Source: Halocatena halophila
Lineage (GTDB): Archaea; Halobacteriota; Halobacteria; Halobacteriales; Haloarculaceae
Direction of reading: 5' to 3'
Assembly: GCA_027563145.1 (NCBI GenBank)
Contig: CP071306.1
Location: 2,294,001-2,358,000 of the forward strand
Length of the DNA: 64,000 nt
In this document: piece by piece, positions 51,079-61,541 of the stretch
How positions within the stretch are numbered: the stretch's first letter is position 1
Layout: each line of letters starts with the position of its first letter
Notes under the pieces: generated by a model
Told to the model about the DNA's origin: nothing
Database searches by the model: none
Seen by the model: the letters and a program-made list of their open reading frames with translations, nothing else
Translations under genes and position numbers: made by a program

Positions 51079-51516
51079 TTATCGATCTTCGCTGTCGAGG
51101 ACGCGGATCTGATCGCCACGTACCGTCACTGGGATCGGCACTGTTGCCTCGTACAGTTCGACTGTCACCTGGTCTTTGCCCTCGTCGATTCGCTGGACCT
51201 GTGCCTTCTCGCCTTTGAACGGTCCGGCGATCAGCTCGACGATGTCACCTTCTGCAATGCCCTCAACATCGGGCTTTGGCGAGAGAAAATGCTCAACCTC
51301 GGCGATCGAAGACTCGCCCTGCACGAGTCCGCGAGCGTGTGGAATCTCATCGAGAATCCGCTCGAAAACGCTCGCATCGTCGGCCTCGACCATCACGTAA
51401 CTCGTGAGTGAATCCGGTGCGAGCGCTGCGTGCACGGACTCTTCCTCGCGATTAATGATCATGTCGGCGACGGTTCGTTCCTGGCTCGCAGTGGTTTTGA
51501 CGGCGTAAATCGACAT
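51079..51516 (-). CDS. spt5: transcription elongation factor Spt5 (NusG-like)
   Basis: The 145-aa protein has an NGN domain (residues 1-85; starts MSIYAVKTTASQERTVADMI) and a KOW domain (about 90-145) with GDIVELIAGPFKGEKAQVQR. Spt5 clamps RNA polymerase and supports elongation, with Spt4 as partner. Its ATG overlaps the secE stop by one base, the standard secE-spt5 coupling in archaea. Confidence 0.95.
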   Translation of the reverse strand: MSIYAVKTTASQERTVADMIINREEESVHAALAPDSLTSYVMVEADDASVFERILDEIPHARGLVQGESSIAEVEHFLSPKPDVEGIAEGDIVELIAGPFKGEKAQVQRIDEGKDQVTVELYEATVPIPVTVRGDQIRVLDSEDR

Positions 51517-51689
51517 CAGATGCCACCCACGATGAAGCCCATGACGGTGAAGATGAGAAAGCCGAGCAGTCCAACCAGCACAATGCCCGCACCAGCGACG
51601 AGCGACACCTGGCCGAACTCCTGTTGGGAGGGAGTGCTCGCCAGTTTGAGCACCCGAATGTACGAGCTGAGTTCTGTCGGGATATCCAT
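51516..51689 (-). CDS. secE: protein translocase SEC61 gamma subunit SecE
   Basis: From ATG 51689 the protein has 57 residues: MDIPTELSSYIRVLKLASTP, then a single transmembrane helix (VAGAGIVLVGLLGFLIFTVM). Archaeal SecE is a one-helix clamp on the SecY channel. The short size is typical, and position directly before spt5 supports it. Longer upstream in-frame sequence is not conserved. About 90 bases separate it from ftsZ1. Confidence 0.92.
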   Translation of the reverse strand: MDIPTELSSYIRVLKLASTPSQQEFGQVSLVAGAGIVLVGLLGFLIFTVMGFIVGGI

Positions 51690-51782
51690 AGCGCCTCTTG
51701 ACGTGGCGTGTTTTTCACTCTTTCTTTCGAGCAGTAGCCCACCGACCGACCTCTTGCACGATGCGCCCAACGACAGACGGGA

Positions 51783-52958
51783 TCAGTCGATAAAATCGAT
51801 CGATTCCGCGGTCGATGACCGCGTTCGAGCCTCCTTGTCGGCCTCGCTCCGACCGTAGATCTGTGGGGATTCGACGCCGGTGACGACGACCATCGTCTCC
51901 ATCCGGTTTTCGAACGTCGGATCGACCGACGCACCCCAGATGATCCGTGCGTCCTGATCGATCCGTTCGTAGATCTCCTCGACGACGCCTTCTGCCTCCT
52001 CAATAGACATGCCGGGACCGCCGACGACGTTGATGAGCGCGCTGTTTGCGTTAGAAAACTCCACATCGAGCAATGGCGATCGCAGTGCCGACCGGATCGA
52101 GTCCCTGGCTTTGTTGTCCGATTCGGAATCGCCAAGGCCGATCATCGCAACGCCACCGTTTTCCATGATCGCCTTTACGTCAGCAAAGTCCACGTTCACC
52201 AACCCGGGCTTGGTGATCAGCTCGGTCATCCCCTTCACCGAGCGCATCAATACGCGATCACAGATCTTGAACGCATCCTGCAGCGGCAGATTTGGCGCAT
52301 AATCTAGCAGCCGGTCGTTCGGGATCACAATGACCGTGTCGGCGACCGAGCGGAGTCGTTCGAGCCCAGCATCGGCGTTCGACCGCCGTCGTTTCCCCTC
52401 GGCGGTGAACGGAATCGTGACGACCGCGATCGTGAGCGCGCCCGCTTCCTGGGCCGCTTCGGCGACAACTGGCGCAGAACCGGTACCGGTGCCACCACCA
52501 AGCCCGGCCGTGATAAACACCATATCCGAGCTCCCGATCGCGGCGTCGATGTCGTCTCGGTTTTCGAGTGCTGCCTGCTCGCCGATCTGTGGTACCGAAC
52601 CGGCACCGCGTCCGCCCGTCTGTTTGCGACCGATGAGAATCTTCGAATCCGCAGTGACCTGCTTTGCAAGATGCTGTGCGTCCGTGTTGGTGGCGATCAG
52701 CTCCGCGCCGTGGATCCCTTCCTGGGCCATTCGCGTCACCGTATTCCCGCCTGCACCACCACACCCAAACACTGCGATGTTCGTTTCGAGCTCTTTGACG
52801 ATGTCTGCGAGCTCGTCATCGGTCATCGTGCCGGACGTCGAAACCGTGGCATCCTCGGCCTCCGGGGCTCCATTGGCCTGGGGTTGCTCGACGCCCCCGC
52901 CGCCTCCGTCAGGGTCGCCCTCGGCCTCGTTGATCGCGTCCTCGATGATCGAGTCCAT
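51783..52958 (-). CDS. ftsZ1: cell division GTPase FtsZ1
   Basis: From ATG 52958 the protein has 391 residues: an acidic, Gly-rich N-terminal extension (1-45), nucleotide-binding [18 protein letters not shown] (61-78), the tubulin signature GGGTGTGSA (154-162), and [20 protein letters not shown], ending in a short acidic tail. Haloarchaeal FtsZ1 has a scaffolding role in cell-division assembly together with FtsZ2 and SepF. The order dtdA-ftsZ1-secE-spt5 identifies it as FtsZ1. ATG 52958 is the family start ([13 protein letters not shown]). Confidence 0.95.
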   Translation of the reverse strand: MDSIIEDAINEAEGDPDGGGGGVEQPQANGAPEAEDATVSTSGTMTDDELADIVKELETNIAVFGCGGAGGNTVTRMAQEGIHGAELIATNTDAQHLAKQVTADSKILIGRKQTGGRGAGSVPQIGEQAALENRDDIDAAIGSSDMVFITAGLGGGTGTGSAPVVAEAAQEAGALTIAVVTIPFTAEGKRRRSNADAGLERLRSVADTVIVIPNDRLLDYAPNLPLQDAFKICDRVLMRSVKGMTELITKPGLVNVDFADVKAIMENGGVAMIGLGDSESDNKARDSIRSALRSPLLDVEFSNANSALINVVGGPGMSIEEAEGVVEEIYERIDQDARIIWGASVDPTFENRMETMVVVTGVESPQIYGRSEADKEARTRSSTAESIDFID

Positions 52959-52989
52959 GCGTGCGTTGGATTTCAGCAACGCTGGATAA

Positions 52990-54324
52990 CTATCTTTCGC
53001 CACTAGTATGACGTGTGTCAGACAAACATACTGAGGAAAACATATGCGTCTGTCGTTCGCGAACGTCTTCTGGATTGATGGTTTCGCCATCGAGATCGAT
53101 GGCCTGACCGTTCGCGAGGCGACCAAACGCCGGCCCATCGGGGATGCCCAGTTCGCGAGCGCGCTCTGGGACGAACGCGGATCGGTGGACGATCAGTCGA
53201 TCGTCGTCGCGTTCGACGGCGTCGTATTTACGGTGTAAGAGTCTGGTAACTAGATCCATAAGTTCGTTTCGGTCGACACCCTCGTCAGTAACGACGAGTT
53301 GGCCCGCCGTTGCCCCGTTGTCCGTGGTCGTAAACGCAACCGAAAGCGCCTCGAGTTCAGCCCGGAGTTGCTCGCGGTCGATGCCGTTCAGTTCGGCCAG
53401 CAGTTGTTCGGGGATCTCGAATCGGTTGAGCGATGCCGGATCAAAAACGGCGGGCGCACGCTCGCCAAGCCGGAGACCATCTTCGATGGCACAGACCGAC
53501 GATTCGAGTCGTTCGACGAGTGAAATAGCGACGCCATCGGTTTCTCTGAGCCAGGTTTCGCTCACGACGCGATAGCCTAGCGACTCGATCGCCGATCGGA
53601 GTGCTGGCTCGTCGTCGAGCACGGCGAGCGAGGCGTTCGACTGTTCGAACAGCTCGTCGATCACGCCCATATTCGACTGGGGATTGCCCATCGCTTCAAG
53701 CGCCCAGTCGACCGCTATGTGGCCGACTGCCCAGTCGGTTTCGCGGACGATTCGCTCGAACCGTGGCACGTAGTGGCCGCCTCCGAATCCGACAATGGCA
53801 CGATCGGTGTCGGGCTCGACGCCGCGAAGATCGAGTATTGCGCTGGCGACCGCGCGGGCACCAGAAAGATCCTCCCATTGTTCGGGGCCGCTACCGAGTT
53901 CAATAAAGATTGCGGGCGTCGACAGCTCCGATGGCCCGTGGTGGGTGCCCTCAAGCCCCGTTTCGTACGATGTTGGAGCGTGACGGTCCAGCGCCGCGAG
54001 GGCGTGTGCGATCGCGTTGGGTCCAGTGCGAGCGAGCGAGCCGTCGGTCCCGCCATACTCGGCTGGCCCGAGATTTCCAGTGGGATGGGCGCTCAACAGC
54101 GGTCCGGTCTCTCCTCGGTGTCGTGAGGCGAACACGAGCAGATCGCAGCCCTCGAACTCGCGATCCACTCCATCGAGCTCGATATGCAACGAGTCGAATT
54201 CGCGCAGCACTGCGCCGTCAGTTCGGGCGCCGCCATCGATCGGCTCGAACTCCGTGAGCGACCGGAGCGCCTCGCCGATCAGGACGCTCGCGGGATCCGC
54301 CTTGCTGATGACGATTCCTATCAC
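52990..54324 (-). CDS. dtdA: D-aminoacyl-tRNA deacylase (archaeal/plant type)
   Basis: The 444-aa protein starts at GTG 54324 ([20 protein letters not shown]). Family blocks are [40 protein letters not shown] and [20 protein letters not shown], which hold the two metal-binding centres of DTD2/GEK1 enzymes. It hydrolyses D-amino acids from tRNA. Residues 225-444 include a haloarchaeal C-terminal extension. It lies 31 bases upstream of ftsZ1. Confidence 0.9.
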   Translation of the reverse strand: MIGIVISKADPASVLIGEALRSLTEFEPIDGGARTDGAVLREFDSLHIELDGVDREFEGCDLLVFASRHRGETGPLLSAHPTGNLGPAEYGGTDGSLARTGPNAIAHALAALDRHAPTSYETGLEGTHHGPSELSTPAIFIELGSGPEQWEDLSGARAVASAILDLRGVEPDTDRAIVGFGGGHYVPRFERIVRETDWAVGHIAVDWALEAMGNPQSNMGVIDELFEQSNASLAVLDDEPALRSAIESLGYRVVSETWLRETDGVAISLVERLESSVCAIEDGLRLGERAPAVFDPASLNRFEIPEQLLAELNGIDREQLRAELEALSVAFTTTDNGATAGQLVVTDEGVDRNELMDLVTRLLHRKYDAVERDDDRLIVHRSAFVPERARELGIPDGPAFGRLANGQAIDLDGETINPEDVRERQTHMFSSVCLSDTRHTSGER

Positions 54325-54429
54325 ATCGGCCCTCGGCGAGCGGGCGGCTAAAACGCTCCGTCTCAGTCGAACCTGACTGACTGGTCGGTAAATAGCACGG
54401 CTTAACTGGACCAGGACGATAGCCGAGAT

Positions 54430-55590
54430 ATGGTTGTCTCGAGCGCGATCGCGTCGATCGCGCTGGTGAGTTCGACGACAGCGGTTCGGGCTGTCCTGCT
54501 CGCTGGTGCATTCGTCCTGCTGTTGTTTGGCGCAGAGCTGTTCACGAACGGTGTGGAGTGGCTAGGCTACCGTCTCGGATTAGGATCGAGCGCGACGGGG
54601 TCGATACTGGCGGCGGTCGGAACTGCACTCCCAGAAACGATGATTCCGGTGATAGCGATCGTGAGCGCATATCTCGCTCACGACACGTCTGGGCGTGCAG
54701 AAAGCATCGGTGTTGGTGCGATTTTGGGCGCGCCGTTTTTGCTCGCAACGATCGCCACGTTTCTGATCGGCGTGAGCGTCTGGTGTTTTCGGGACCGACG
54801 CGATCACGGTGATCGATTTTACGTCAACCGGGCCGCCACCAGCCGGGATCTCCGGTTTTTCCTGCTGGGCTATGGCTTGGCCGTGCTCGCAGCGTTCGTC
54901 CACGTGGAGCTGGTGTCAGACGCGATTGCAGTTGTGCTGGTGGGGATGTACGGGGTGTATCTGTATCGCTCGCTCGCTGCTGATGAGTTCGTCGAGGACG
55001 AGTCCGATCTCGACGAGCTGCTCGTTGGTCGACTGTTTGCGGCCCGCGGTGTGACCGGTTCGAACCACGCCTCCGATCCAGGGCTGTGGATCGTCGCGCT
55101 CCAGACGGCGATCGCACTGGCGTTCATCATCGGGGGCGCGGATCTGTTCGTCTCCGAGATCGAGTTTTTCTCGACGGAGGTGTTACACATTCCTGGTGCC
55201 ATACTCTCACTGTTGTTGGCACCGCTTGCCACCGAACTGCCGGAAAAGTTCAACAGTATTCTCTGGATATCACAGGATAAAGACACGCTCGCACTGGGGA
55301 ACATCACGGGCGCGATGGCGTTCCAGGGGACGCTACCGGTGACCCTCGGCATCCTCTTTACGCCGTGGGATCTGTCGATCCGCTGGGGAACGACGGGCTT
55401 TCTGAACGCCACTTCGGCGCTACTTGCGATCGTGAGTGGATTCGTGCTCTATCTCCGGGTTCGAAAGCTTTCTGCGGAGCGAATGCGCCCAGCGCCGTTT
55501 CTGATCGGTGGGTGTTTCTATCTGCTGTTTATCGCCATCACGCTGTATCACGTTCTCGTGCTTGGTGTCGCGACCGTACCAGGCCACTGA
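54430..55590 (+). CDS. sodium/calcium exchanger family antiporter
   Basis: The 386-aa membrane protein has ten or so hydrophobic segments and the two alpha repeats of the CaCA family: [20 protein letters not shown] (alpha-1; conserved Glu) and [20 protein letters not shown] (alpha-2; Glu), with GAILGAPF and [15 protein letters not shown]. It exchanges Na+ (or H+) for Ca2+ or another cation. A long acidic loop (about residues 175-200) links the halves. It ends 25 bases before aroE. Confidence 0.9.
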   Translation: MVVSSAIASIALVSSTTAVRAVLLAGAFVLLLFGAELFTNGVEWLGYRLGLGSSATGSILAAVGTALPETMIPVIAIVSAYLAHDTSGRAESIGVGAILGAPFLLATIATFLIGVSVWCFRDRRDHGDRFYVNRAATSRDLRFFLLGYGLAVLAAFVHVELVSDAIAVVLVGMYGVYLYRSLAADEFVEDESDLDELLVGRLFAARGVTGSNHASDPGLWIVALQTAIALAFIIGGADLFVSEIEFFSTEVLHIPGAILSLLLAPLATELPEKFNSILWISQDKDTLALGNITGAMAFQGTLPVTLGILFTPWDLSIRWGTTGFLNATSALLAIVSGFVLYLRVRKLSAERMRPAPFLIGGCFYLLFIAITLYHVLVLGVATVPGH

Positions 55591-55615
55591 TAGTGACTGG
55601 TTCACAAACCGTGAT

Positions 55616-56407
55616 ATGGACGTTTACGGACTGCTCGGTAATCCAGTCGAGCACTCGCTCTCACCGCCGCTCCACGAACGAGCCTACGAACTGCGCGAAC
55701 TCGACGCACGTTATGTCACCTTCGAGGTCGCCCACGGAGAGCTCGAATCGGCACTCGAGGGTGCACGCGCGCTCGGCATCGATGGACTCAACGTGACGAT
55801 TCCGTTCAAACGCGAGGTCTGTGAGTTCGTCGAACTCGATCCACTCGCCGAACGGATCGGTGCGGTCAACACGATCGATCTCGAAGCGAACGTCGGGTAC
55901 AACACGGATGCGATCGGCGCAGTGCGCGCGCTCACCGCACACGGTGTCGATCTCGATGGCACTGCCGTCGTCGTTGGTGCCGGTGGTGCTGGTCGGGCTA
56001 TCGCCTTTGGTCTCGCGGACGAAGGCATGCGCGTCCGGATCGCGAATCGGACGACCGAGCGCGCCAACAGCCTCGCTAGGGCGGTTCCGGGTGCCGATGG
56101 CCACGGCCTCGATGCACTCCCCGAGCTGCTCGCAGACGCCGAGGTGCTCATCAACGCGACGAGCGTCGGCATGGATGAAGACGCCACGCCAGTCCCACAA
56201 AGTGCGCTCTCTTCGGAGCTCACCGTTCTCGATGCGGTGTACACACCCATTCAAACACGCCTGCTAACCGAGGCAGATGCCGTCGGCGCACAAACCGTTG
56301 ATGGTGCCTGGATGTTGTTGTATCAGGGCTGTGCGGCGTTCGAGCGGTGGACGGGATACGACGCACCTGTCGACGCGATGAACGAAGCCCTGCGTAAGCA
56401 GTTGTAG
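55616..56407 (+). CDS. aroE: shikimate dehydrogenase
   Basis: The 263-aa enzyme has the shikimate-binding [11 protein letters not shown] and catalytic Lys65 in [23 protein letters not shown], and the NADP fold [16 protein letters not shown] with [10 protein letters not shown] (Arg/Thr for NADP). It reduces 3-dehydroshikimate to shikimate. The aroA', aroB' and trp genes lie about 12-17 kb away. ATG 55616 is chosen since [10 protein letters not shown] is the conserved start. Confidence 0.94.
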   Translation: MDVYGLLGNPVEHSLSPPLHERAYELRELDARYVTFEVAHGELESALEGARALGIDGLNVTIPFKREVCEFVELDPLAERIGAVNTIDLEANVGYNTDAIGAVRALTAHGVDLDGTAVVVGAGGAGRAIAFGLADEGMRVRIANRTTERANSLARAVPGADGHGLDALPELLADAEVLINATSVGMDEDATPVPQSALSSELTVLDAVYTPIQTRLLTEADAVGAQTVDGAWMLLYQGCAAFERWTGYDAPVDAMNEALRKQL

Positions 56408-56470
56408 ATTAAGTATCAAACCGATCTAATCTGGTGCGTATTTAAGTACTGTGACTCTCTATCACCGTCC

Positions 56471-57235
56471 ATGAACCTGCTCAAGAAGATCAAATCGATC
56501 CTCAACGTGGACGAGCGAGGGTCCAGTAGTGAAGATGATACGAATGACGTTTCCATTCCCTCCGTTGGGACCGACGACGACGAGACGGAGTCGTCAAACG
56601 GAGCCAGTGGTTCGTCGAGTTCGGATGGCTTGTCGGACGGCGACGGGCTCGTGGAGGTAGAAGAGGCAGAATCTTCTTCCGATAGCTCGATGGACTCGAC
56701 CGAGGAATCATCAGTAGAGACTCCGATTAATTCGTCGGATGGGGGCGGTGGCACAGCACAGCTGACAACTGAGCCACAGTCATCGTCGGAGGTCTCGACA
56801 ACGGAGAACGGGATCCAGGCGAACGAACAGACGACCGAATCGGAGAGCGCCACCAGGAGCGCGTCCGGCAATGGTGGGACGCAGACGGAATCAGCTGATA
56901 CTGCGGCCGACACGAACGGGACGCAGACGGAATCGACTGATACTGCGGCCGACACGAACGGGGCGCAGACGGAATCGACTGATACTGCGGCCAACACGAA
57001 TGGAACGTCGACGGAATCGACTGATACGACGACACAAAGCGATACGACCTCCACGCCGAGCGAGCCAGTCGATACGATCAAGGGCGTCGGTTCGACGTAC
57101 GCACAGCGACTCGAATCTGCCGGCATCGAGACCGTCGACACGCTCGCGGAGGCTGACGCCGAGGCGCTTGCTGAAGAGACAGACATCTCACCGAAACGGC
57201 TCGAGCGCTGGATCGGGCGTGCCCAACATCGCTGA
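56471..57235 (+). CDS. disordered repeat protein with C-terminal helix-hairpin-helix domain
   Basis: The 254-aa protein has three parts: a short basic helix (MNLLKKIKSILNVDERG), about 180 residues of Ser/Thr/Asp/Glu-rich disordered sequence, and a C-terminal HhH domain (about 197-254: VDTIKGVGSTYAQRLESAGI, then VDTLAEADAEALAEETD and KRLERWIGRA). The disordered part includes four copies of a 14-residue unit (GTQTESTDTAADTN-like). The amphipathic N-terminus could bind membrane and the HhH domain DNA or protein. It lies between aroE and pabB on the same strand. Confidence 0.8.
   Translation: MNLLKKIKSILNVDERGSSSEDDTNDVSIPSVGTDDDETESSNGASGSSSSDGLSDGDGLVEVEEAESSSDSSMDSTEESSVETPINSSDGGGGTAQLTTEPQSSSEVSTTENGIQANEQTTESESATRSASGNGGTQTESADTAADTNGTQTESTDTAADTNGAQTESTDTAANTNGTSTESTDTTTQSDTTSTPSEPVDTIKGVGSTYAQRLESAGIETVDTLAEADAEALAEETDISPKRLERWIGRAQHR
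56876..57043 (+). repeat. 42-bp in-frame tandem repeat (4 units)
   Basis: Units lie at 56876-56917, 56918-56959, 56960-57001 and 57002-57043. The first three are near-identical (start GGGACGCAGACGGAATC); the fourth diverges in its second half. Each encodes 14 residues of the linker of the HhH protein. Unit identity at the DNA level suggests recent duplication and likely length variation between strains. Confidence 0.85.
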
Positions 57236-57277
57236 ACTTTCGCAAGAGGAATATCGACGCAGCGATTGGAACTGGTG

Positions 57278-58714
57278 ATGAGTACCGTCGTGACCGACCG
57301 TGAGACGTACCGTCAGCTCGCCCGTCCAGGCGTCCGCGTCCCGGTTGAACGGCGGCTGACAGTAGCGGATCCGTTCGTCGCGTATCAACGCGCCCGAGAG
57401 GAAACTGGAGGCGTTTTTCTCGAAACGACGGGAGGACAGGACGGCTGGGGCTATTTCGCCATCGCTCCTGAGGAGTGGCTCACGGTCGACAGTGGCGAGT
57501 CTGGTGCGCTCGACCGGCTACTCGACCGACTATCTCGGGAGACGCTCGTTCGCGGCGAGTGTGACGTTCCGTATCCGTGCGGTGCGTTCGGCTGGCTGTC
57601 GTACGACATCGCACGGGAACTCGAATCGCTCCCGGAGACGACAACAGACGATCGAGCGTTGCCACGGCTTGAGGTTGGAATCTATCCGTGTGTCGCAGCC
57701 TGGAAGGCGACGGATGATGATGCGATAACGCTCCGGCTCACGGCGTGTCCGCGCATCGACGATGGAGCGTCACTGGATGGGGCCTACGATCGGGGGGTTG
57801 CGATGACGGCCCGCCTCGAAGCGGCGATCACCTCCGGCGACCCATCGCATTCGCCCCCCCCAGCGACGACCGAGGGGTCGTTCACGAGCGAATGCGGTCG
57901 TGGAGCGTTCATCGAGCGTGTCGAACGCGTAAAGGAGTCGATTCGAGACGGCGATACCTTCCAGGCGAACATCTCACAACGGCTCAGCGGTCCGGCGTCG
58001 GTGCATCCGGTCGCCGCATACGAATCGCTCCGGCGGGTGAATCCAGCACCCTACTCGGGACTGCTCGAGTTTCCGAGTTGTGATCTCGTCAGTGCGAGTC
58101 CAGAGCTATTGCTCGAACGAGATGGCGATCGCCTCCGGACCGAACCGATCGCCGGAACACGCCCTCGGGGGACGACGCCGGCCGAGGACGAACGGCTCGC
58201 AGAAACGCTCACCACCGACGAAAAAGAGCGAGCCGAACACGCGATGCTGGTCGATCTCGAGCGCAACGATCTCGGCAAGGTCAGCGAATACGGTTCCGTG
58301 GAGGTCACGGATTACCGTCGGATTGATCGCTACTCGGAAGTGATGCATCTCGTCTCAGAGGTCGAAGGGACGCTCAGAGACGACTGTGATCTCGCCGATG
58401 CGATCGCGGCGGTGTTTCCCGGCGGCACGATCACGGGCGCACCAAAGCCAAAGACGATGGCGATCATCGACGAGGTCGAGAACACACAACGCGGTCCCTA
58501 CACCGGGAGCATGGGAATTTTCGGCTTCGATGACCGGGCGACGCTTAACATCGTGATCCGAACGCTCGTCCGCTGTGATTCGACGTACACGCTCCGTGTC
58601 GGTGCCGGGATCGTCCACGATTCCGTTCCCGACAAGGAGTACGAGGAGACGCTCGCGAAGGGAAAAGCACTGCTGAGAGCCCTTGAAATCGTCGCGAAAC
58701 CGCCCAACAAATGA
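57278..58714 (+). CDS. pabB: aminodeoxychorismate synthase component I (PabB; TrpE-like)
   Basis: The 478-aa enzyme has the chorismate-binding core: [30 protein letters not shown] (290-298), [40 protein letters not shown] and a C-terminal [15 protein letters not shown] end. Position 292 is Ala as in anthranilate synthase rather than the Lys of E. coli PabB, but the gene is coupled to a glutaminase and a class IV lyase, and the N-terminus lacks the LLES feedback motif of TrpE. Aminodeoxychorismate synthesis for folate/methanopterin-type cofactors is the more likely role. ATG 57278 follows family sequence. Confidence 0.82.
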   Translation: MSTVVTDRETYRQLARPGVRVPVERRLTVADPFVAYQRAREETGGVFLETTGGQDGWGYFAIAPEEWLTVDSGESGALDRLLDRLSRETLVRGECDVPYPCGAFGWLSYDIARELESLPETTTDDRALPRLEVGIYPCVAAWKATDDDAITLRLTACPRIDDGASLDGAYDRGVAMTARLEAAITSGDPSHSPPPATTEGSFTSECGRGAFIERVERVKESIRDGDTFQANISQRLSGPASVHPVAAYESLRRVNPAPYSGLLEFPSCDLVSASPELLLERDGDRLRTEPIAGTRPRGTTPAEDERLAETLTTDEKERAEHAMLVDLERNDLGKVSEYGSVEVTDYRRIDRYSEVMHLVSEVEGTLRDDCDLADAIAAVFPGGTITGAPKPKTMAIIDEVENTQRGPYTGSMGIFGFDDRATLNIVIRTLVRCDSTYTLRVGAGIVHDSVPDKEYEETLAKGKALLRALEIVAKPPNK

Positions 58715-59325
58715 CAACGGAGAAAATTCTCGTCATCGATAACTACGATTCGTTCGCGTACAATCTCGTTCAGTACGTTGGCGAGGCCATCAGCCAATAC
58801 GAGGACACTTCGGTGGTCGTTCGTCGCAACGACGCGATCGACGTGGCCGGAATCGAACGGCTGAATCCTGCCGCTATCGTGGTGTCGCCCGGACCGGGCA
58901 CTCCATCGACGGCGGGCGTCTCGGTGGAGGTGTTCGCGGACTGTTCGTATCCGACGCTCGGGGTCTGTCTCGGCCATCAGGCACTCTGTGTCGCCGCCGG
59001 TGGGACGGTGAATCATGCACCCGCTGTGGTGCACGGCAAGCCCTCGACGGTTACACACGACGGCCGTGGCATCTTCGAGGGGCTCTCTCAGGAGCTATCC
59101 GTCGGTCGATACCACTCTCTGGCGGTGACCGAATCGCTGCCACCTGCCCTGATCGAGACGGCAACAACGACGGATGAACGGATTGTGATGGGTGTGAGAC
59201 ACCGGAATCGCCCCCACGTCGGCGTCCAGTTTCATCCCGAGAGCATTCTAACGGCGGATGGGTATCAACTAATCGAAACGTTCTGTGACCGCGCACTCAC
59301 GGATGATCCATGTACGTTCACGTAA
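58711..59325 (+). CDS. pabA: aminodeoxychorismate/anthranilate synthase glutaminase subunit
   Basis: The 204-aa class I glutamine amidotransferase starts with [18 protein letters not shown] (residues 8-25) and has the nucleophile Cys86 in [10 protein letters not shown] and the His/Glu pair in [10 protein letters not shown]. It supplies ammonia to the chorismate enzyme encoded just before it (ATGA overlap). PabA and TrpG cannot be told apart by sequence; context with pabC favours PabA. Confidence 0.88.
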   Translation: MTTEKILVIDNYDSFAYNLVQYVGEAISQYEDTSVVVRRNDAIDVAGIERLNPAAIVVSPGPGTPSTAGVSVEVFADCSYPTLGVCLGHQALCVAAGGTVNHAPAVVHGKPSTVTHDGRGIFEGLSQELSVGRYHSLAVTESLPPALIETATTTDERIVMGVRHRNRPHVGVQFHPESILTADGYQLIETFCDRALTDDPCTFT

Positions 59326-60182
59326 ACGGAGAGCTTTGTCCGGAGTCAGACGCGACGGTTAGCGTCCGTGATCGTGGCTTTCGGTACGGTGACGGCGTGT
59401 TCGAAACGTTGCGGGCCTACGGCGGATCGATCTTCGAATACGAGGCCCATCGTGATCGGCTCCACCGGAGCGCGAGTGCACTTGGAATGGCAGAGGCGAT
59501 TCCAGCAGATCTGGCCGAACGAATCAACGAGACGCTCGCGAAAAATGAACTCGAAGACGCCTACGTTCGAGTGTCGATCACCCGTGGCGTTCAGCCAGGA
59601 AAACTCACGCCCCGCCCAGCGACCAATCCGACGATCGTCGTTGAGGTTGCACCACTGGAACGCGGGGGCATCAACGGCTCTCGCGTCTGGGACGGACCGG
59701 CGGTCGTCCAGTCCGTCCAGACCCGACGCGTCCCAGACAGTGCCCAGCCGGTGGCGGCGAAAACGCACAACTATCTCGATGGCATCATGGCTCGCCTCGA
59801 ACTCGCCCAGGCCGCTACTGAGGACTATCGGGCTGATGAGGCGTTACTGCGCGCCACGGATGGAACGGTCGCCGAGGGCGCAACGAGCAACTGCTTTTTC
59901 GTTGATGAAGGGACGCTCAAAACGCCCGCTGAGGGAACGATACTCCCGGGCATCACGAGAGCCGTGGTGCTCGAACTCGCCCGCAAGGAGTCGTTTCCCG
60001 TGGAAACGGGCCGGTACACGCTTGCGGACGTTCGCTCGGCCGATGAGGCGTTTTTGACGAACACGACCTGGGAGCTTCGCCCCATCGAATCGCTCGATGG
60101 CATCGCGATCGGTGGCGGGCCAATCACGGCATTGCTCACGCGACTGTTCGACGAACGGGTCGAACGGCTCTACGACGACTGA
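59310..60182 (+). CDS. pabC: 4-amino-4-deoxychorismate lyase-like class IV PLP enzyme
   Basis: The 290-aa enzyme is a fold-type IV PLP protein: VRDRGFRYGDGVFETLRAY (phosphate/cofactor region), VAAKTHNYLDGIMA (Schiff-base Lys), EGATSNCFFVDEG and ILPGITRAVVLELA. The same fold includes branched-chain and D-amino-acid aminotransferases. Overlap of 16 bases with pabA and position after pabB favour the lyase that gives p-aminobenzoate and pyruvate. The last 13 bases overlap the next minus-strand gene. Confidence 0.85.
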   Translation: MYVHVNGELCPESDATVSVRDRGFRYGDGVFETLRAYGGSIFEYEAHRDRLHRSASALGMAEAIPADLAERINETLAKNELEDAYVRVSITRGVQPGKLTPRPATNPTIVVEVAPLERGGINGSRVWDGPAVVQSVQTRRVPDSAQPVAAKTHNYLDGIMARLELAQAATEDYRADEALLRATDGTVAEGATSNCFFVDEGTLKTPAEGTILPGITRAVVLELARKESFPVETGRYTLADVRSADEAFLTNTTWELRPIESLDGIAIGGGPITALLTRLFDERVERLYDD

Positions 60183-61234
60183 GGTTCCATCGCATCTCGA
60201 CGGACGACGCCGTCGAACGAGAGCACAAACTCCGGACCAAACGCGTTCGCTGGCGTCTGGTAGCCGATCGGAACGTCGCCCTCAAGCGTTCGTTTTGTAC
60301 ACTCAATGGCAGTTTTTGCGGTGAGCGCGTAACCGTTTGGTGCTTTGAGTCTGGCCACTCGTTCGGTGGTGCCGTCGGTCACCCGCCCCCAGAGCCGCGT
60401 GATGCCCGATTCGAGCTCGTCCTCGCTTGGTCCCGAAATCGTCCGTCGGATAACTGACTCAAGCGTTCGTTGTACTGGTGGGTAGCCAAGCAGTGGTGTG
60501 AGTCGGCCAGCGAGCGAGAGTGCGCGGATTACTGCCGGCGGGAGTGCCATGTAGAACTCGATCGATTCGATGCCCGTCGTTCGGTAGGCCGTGGAGACGT
60601 CGCCCCACGGAATCGTGACGGCCGCCCGATCGCCCTCGCCAAAGTCGATCGTTCGACGGTTGTACGCAGGATCGACCGATTTGAGCGAGCCACCTTCGCG
60701 AATCATGCCTCCACCAGCCAGCCCTTCGAGCGTCGACAATGCCGTCCCCGTTGTTGGCGAACCGAGCGAATCGAATCCGAGCTGGAGCGACGTGGGATCA
60801 TCAAGCGCGCCGGCAAGATGTGCACCCAGACAGTCAGACGGAACGACATCGAACCCCACCCCAGGTAACAGCGTCACGCCGGCCGCAGACGCTGGCTCGT
60901 CTTTCTCTGCGATCGCCTCGAAGACGCTGATCTCACCGGTAATGTCGAGATAATCCGTTTCGGTTTCCAGACAGGCCTCAACGATTGGCTCGTAGGTGGC
61001 TTCGAACGGGCCAGCACAGTTGAGCACACAATCTATCGATTCTAGCTGGCGAGCGACAATGTCCGCGTGTGTGGTCTCGAACACACGGTGTTCGAGGCCG
61101 AGCTCATTGGCCTGTGTTTCTACTTTCGAGACGTTGCGTCCTGCGATCACCGGCGTCATACCGCGTTCGATCGCTTCTGCAACGATCAGCTGACCAGTGT
61201 ATCCGTACGAACCGTAAACGAGAAGCGTTCCCAT
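60170..61234 (-). CDS. saccharopine dehydrogenase-like NAD(P)-binding protein
   Basis: The 354-aa protein starts with a Rossmann fold (MGTLLVYGSYGYTGQLIVAE; GxxGxxG) and has IAGRNVSKVE, VLNCAGPFEATYEPIVEACL and YLDITGEISVFE, as in saccharopine-dehydrogenase-like and trans-acting enoyl reductase proteins. The substrate is unknown: lipid-related reduction is known for some relatives, but true saccharopine metabolism is unlikely here. ATG 61234 fits the fold start. Confidence 0.85.
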   Translation of the reverse strand: MGTLLVYGSYGYTGQLIVAEAIERGMTPVIAGRNVSKVETQANELGLEHRVFETTHADIVARQLESIDCVLNCAGPFEATYEPIVEACLETETDYLDITGEISVFEAIAEKDEPASAAGVTLLPGVGFDVVPSDCLGAHLAGALDDPTSLQLGFDSLGSPTTGTALSTLEGLAGGGMIREGGSLKSVDPAYNRRTIDFGEGDRAAVTIPWGDVSTAYRTTGIESIEFYMALPPAVIRALSLAGRLTPLLGYPPVQRTLESVIRRTISGPSEDELESGITRLWGRVTDGTTERVARLKAPNGYALTAKTAIECTKRTLEGDVPIGYQTPANAFGPEFVLSFDGVVRRDAMEPQSS

Positions 61235-61340
61235 CGGTGAAACTGTCGCTGCTCACCGAGTAAATAACTGCGGCCGAACGAGATTTCTATACATTCTGTG
61301 GGCCACGAAATTGATTACGCTCCCAGCACTACGTGCAGCC

Positions 61341-61496
61341 ATGCCAAAAACCGTTGAAGCAAAATGCACGAACACGGAGTGCACTCTCGATATGATGGAA
61401 CTGCACTACACCTACGAGATGCCAGACGAAACGACCGTTGATGACTTCGTCTGTCCGTACTGTGAGTCCTCGACGCTCGAAGAGCTGGTTGTATAG
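61341..61496 (+). CDS. small zinc-binding protein, 51 aa (DUF7559-like)
   Basis: The protein starts MPKTVEAKCTNTECTLDMME and ends FVCPYCESSTLEELVV, giving CxxxxC (9/14) and CxxC (43/46) pairs for one zinc. The family is common in haloarchaea and uncharacterised. ATG 61341 is preferred over the in-frame start at 61311. Confidence 0.8.
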   Translation: MPKTVEAKCTNTECTLDMMELHYTYEMPDETTVDDFVCPYCESSTLEELVV

Positions 61497-61541
61497 CGTG
61501 CGATCCAAACGACTTCCCCGTTCGATGATGTATTATCAGTT

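Noticed and set aside
56876..57043. Regular 42-bp units considered as a CRISPR or intergenic repeat
   Set aside because: Units are contiguous without spacers, in frame inside a protein gene, and encode a repetitive linker.
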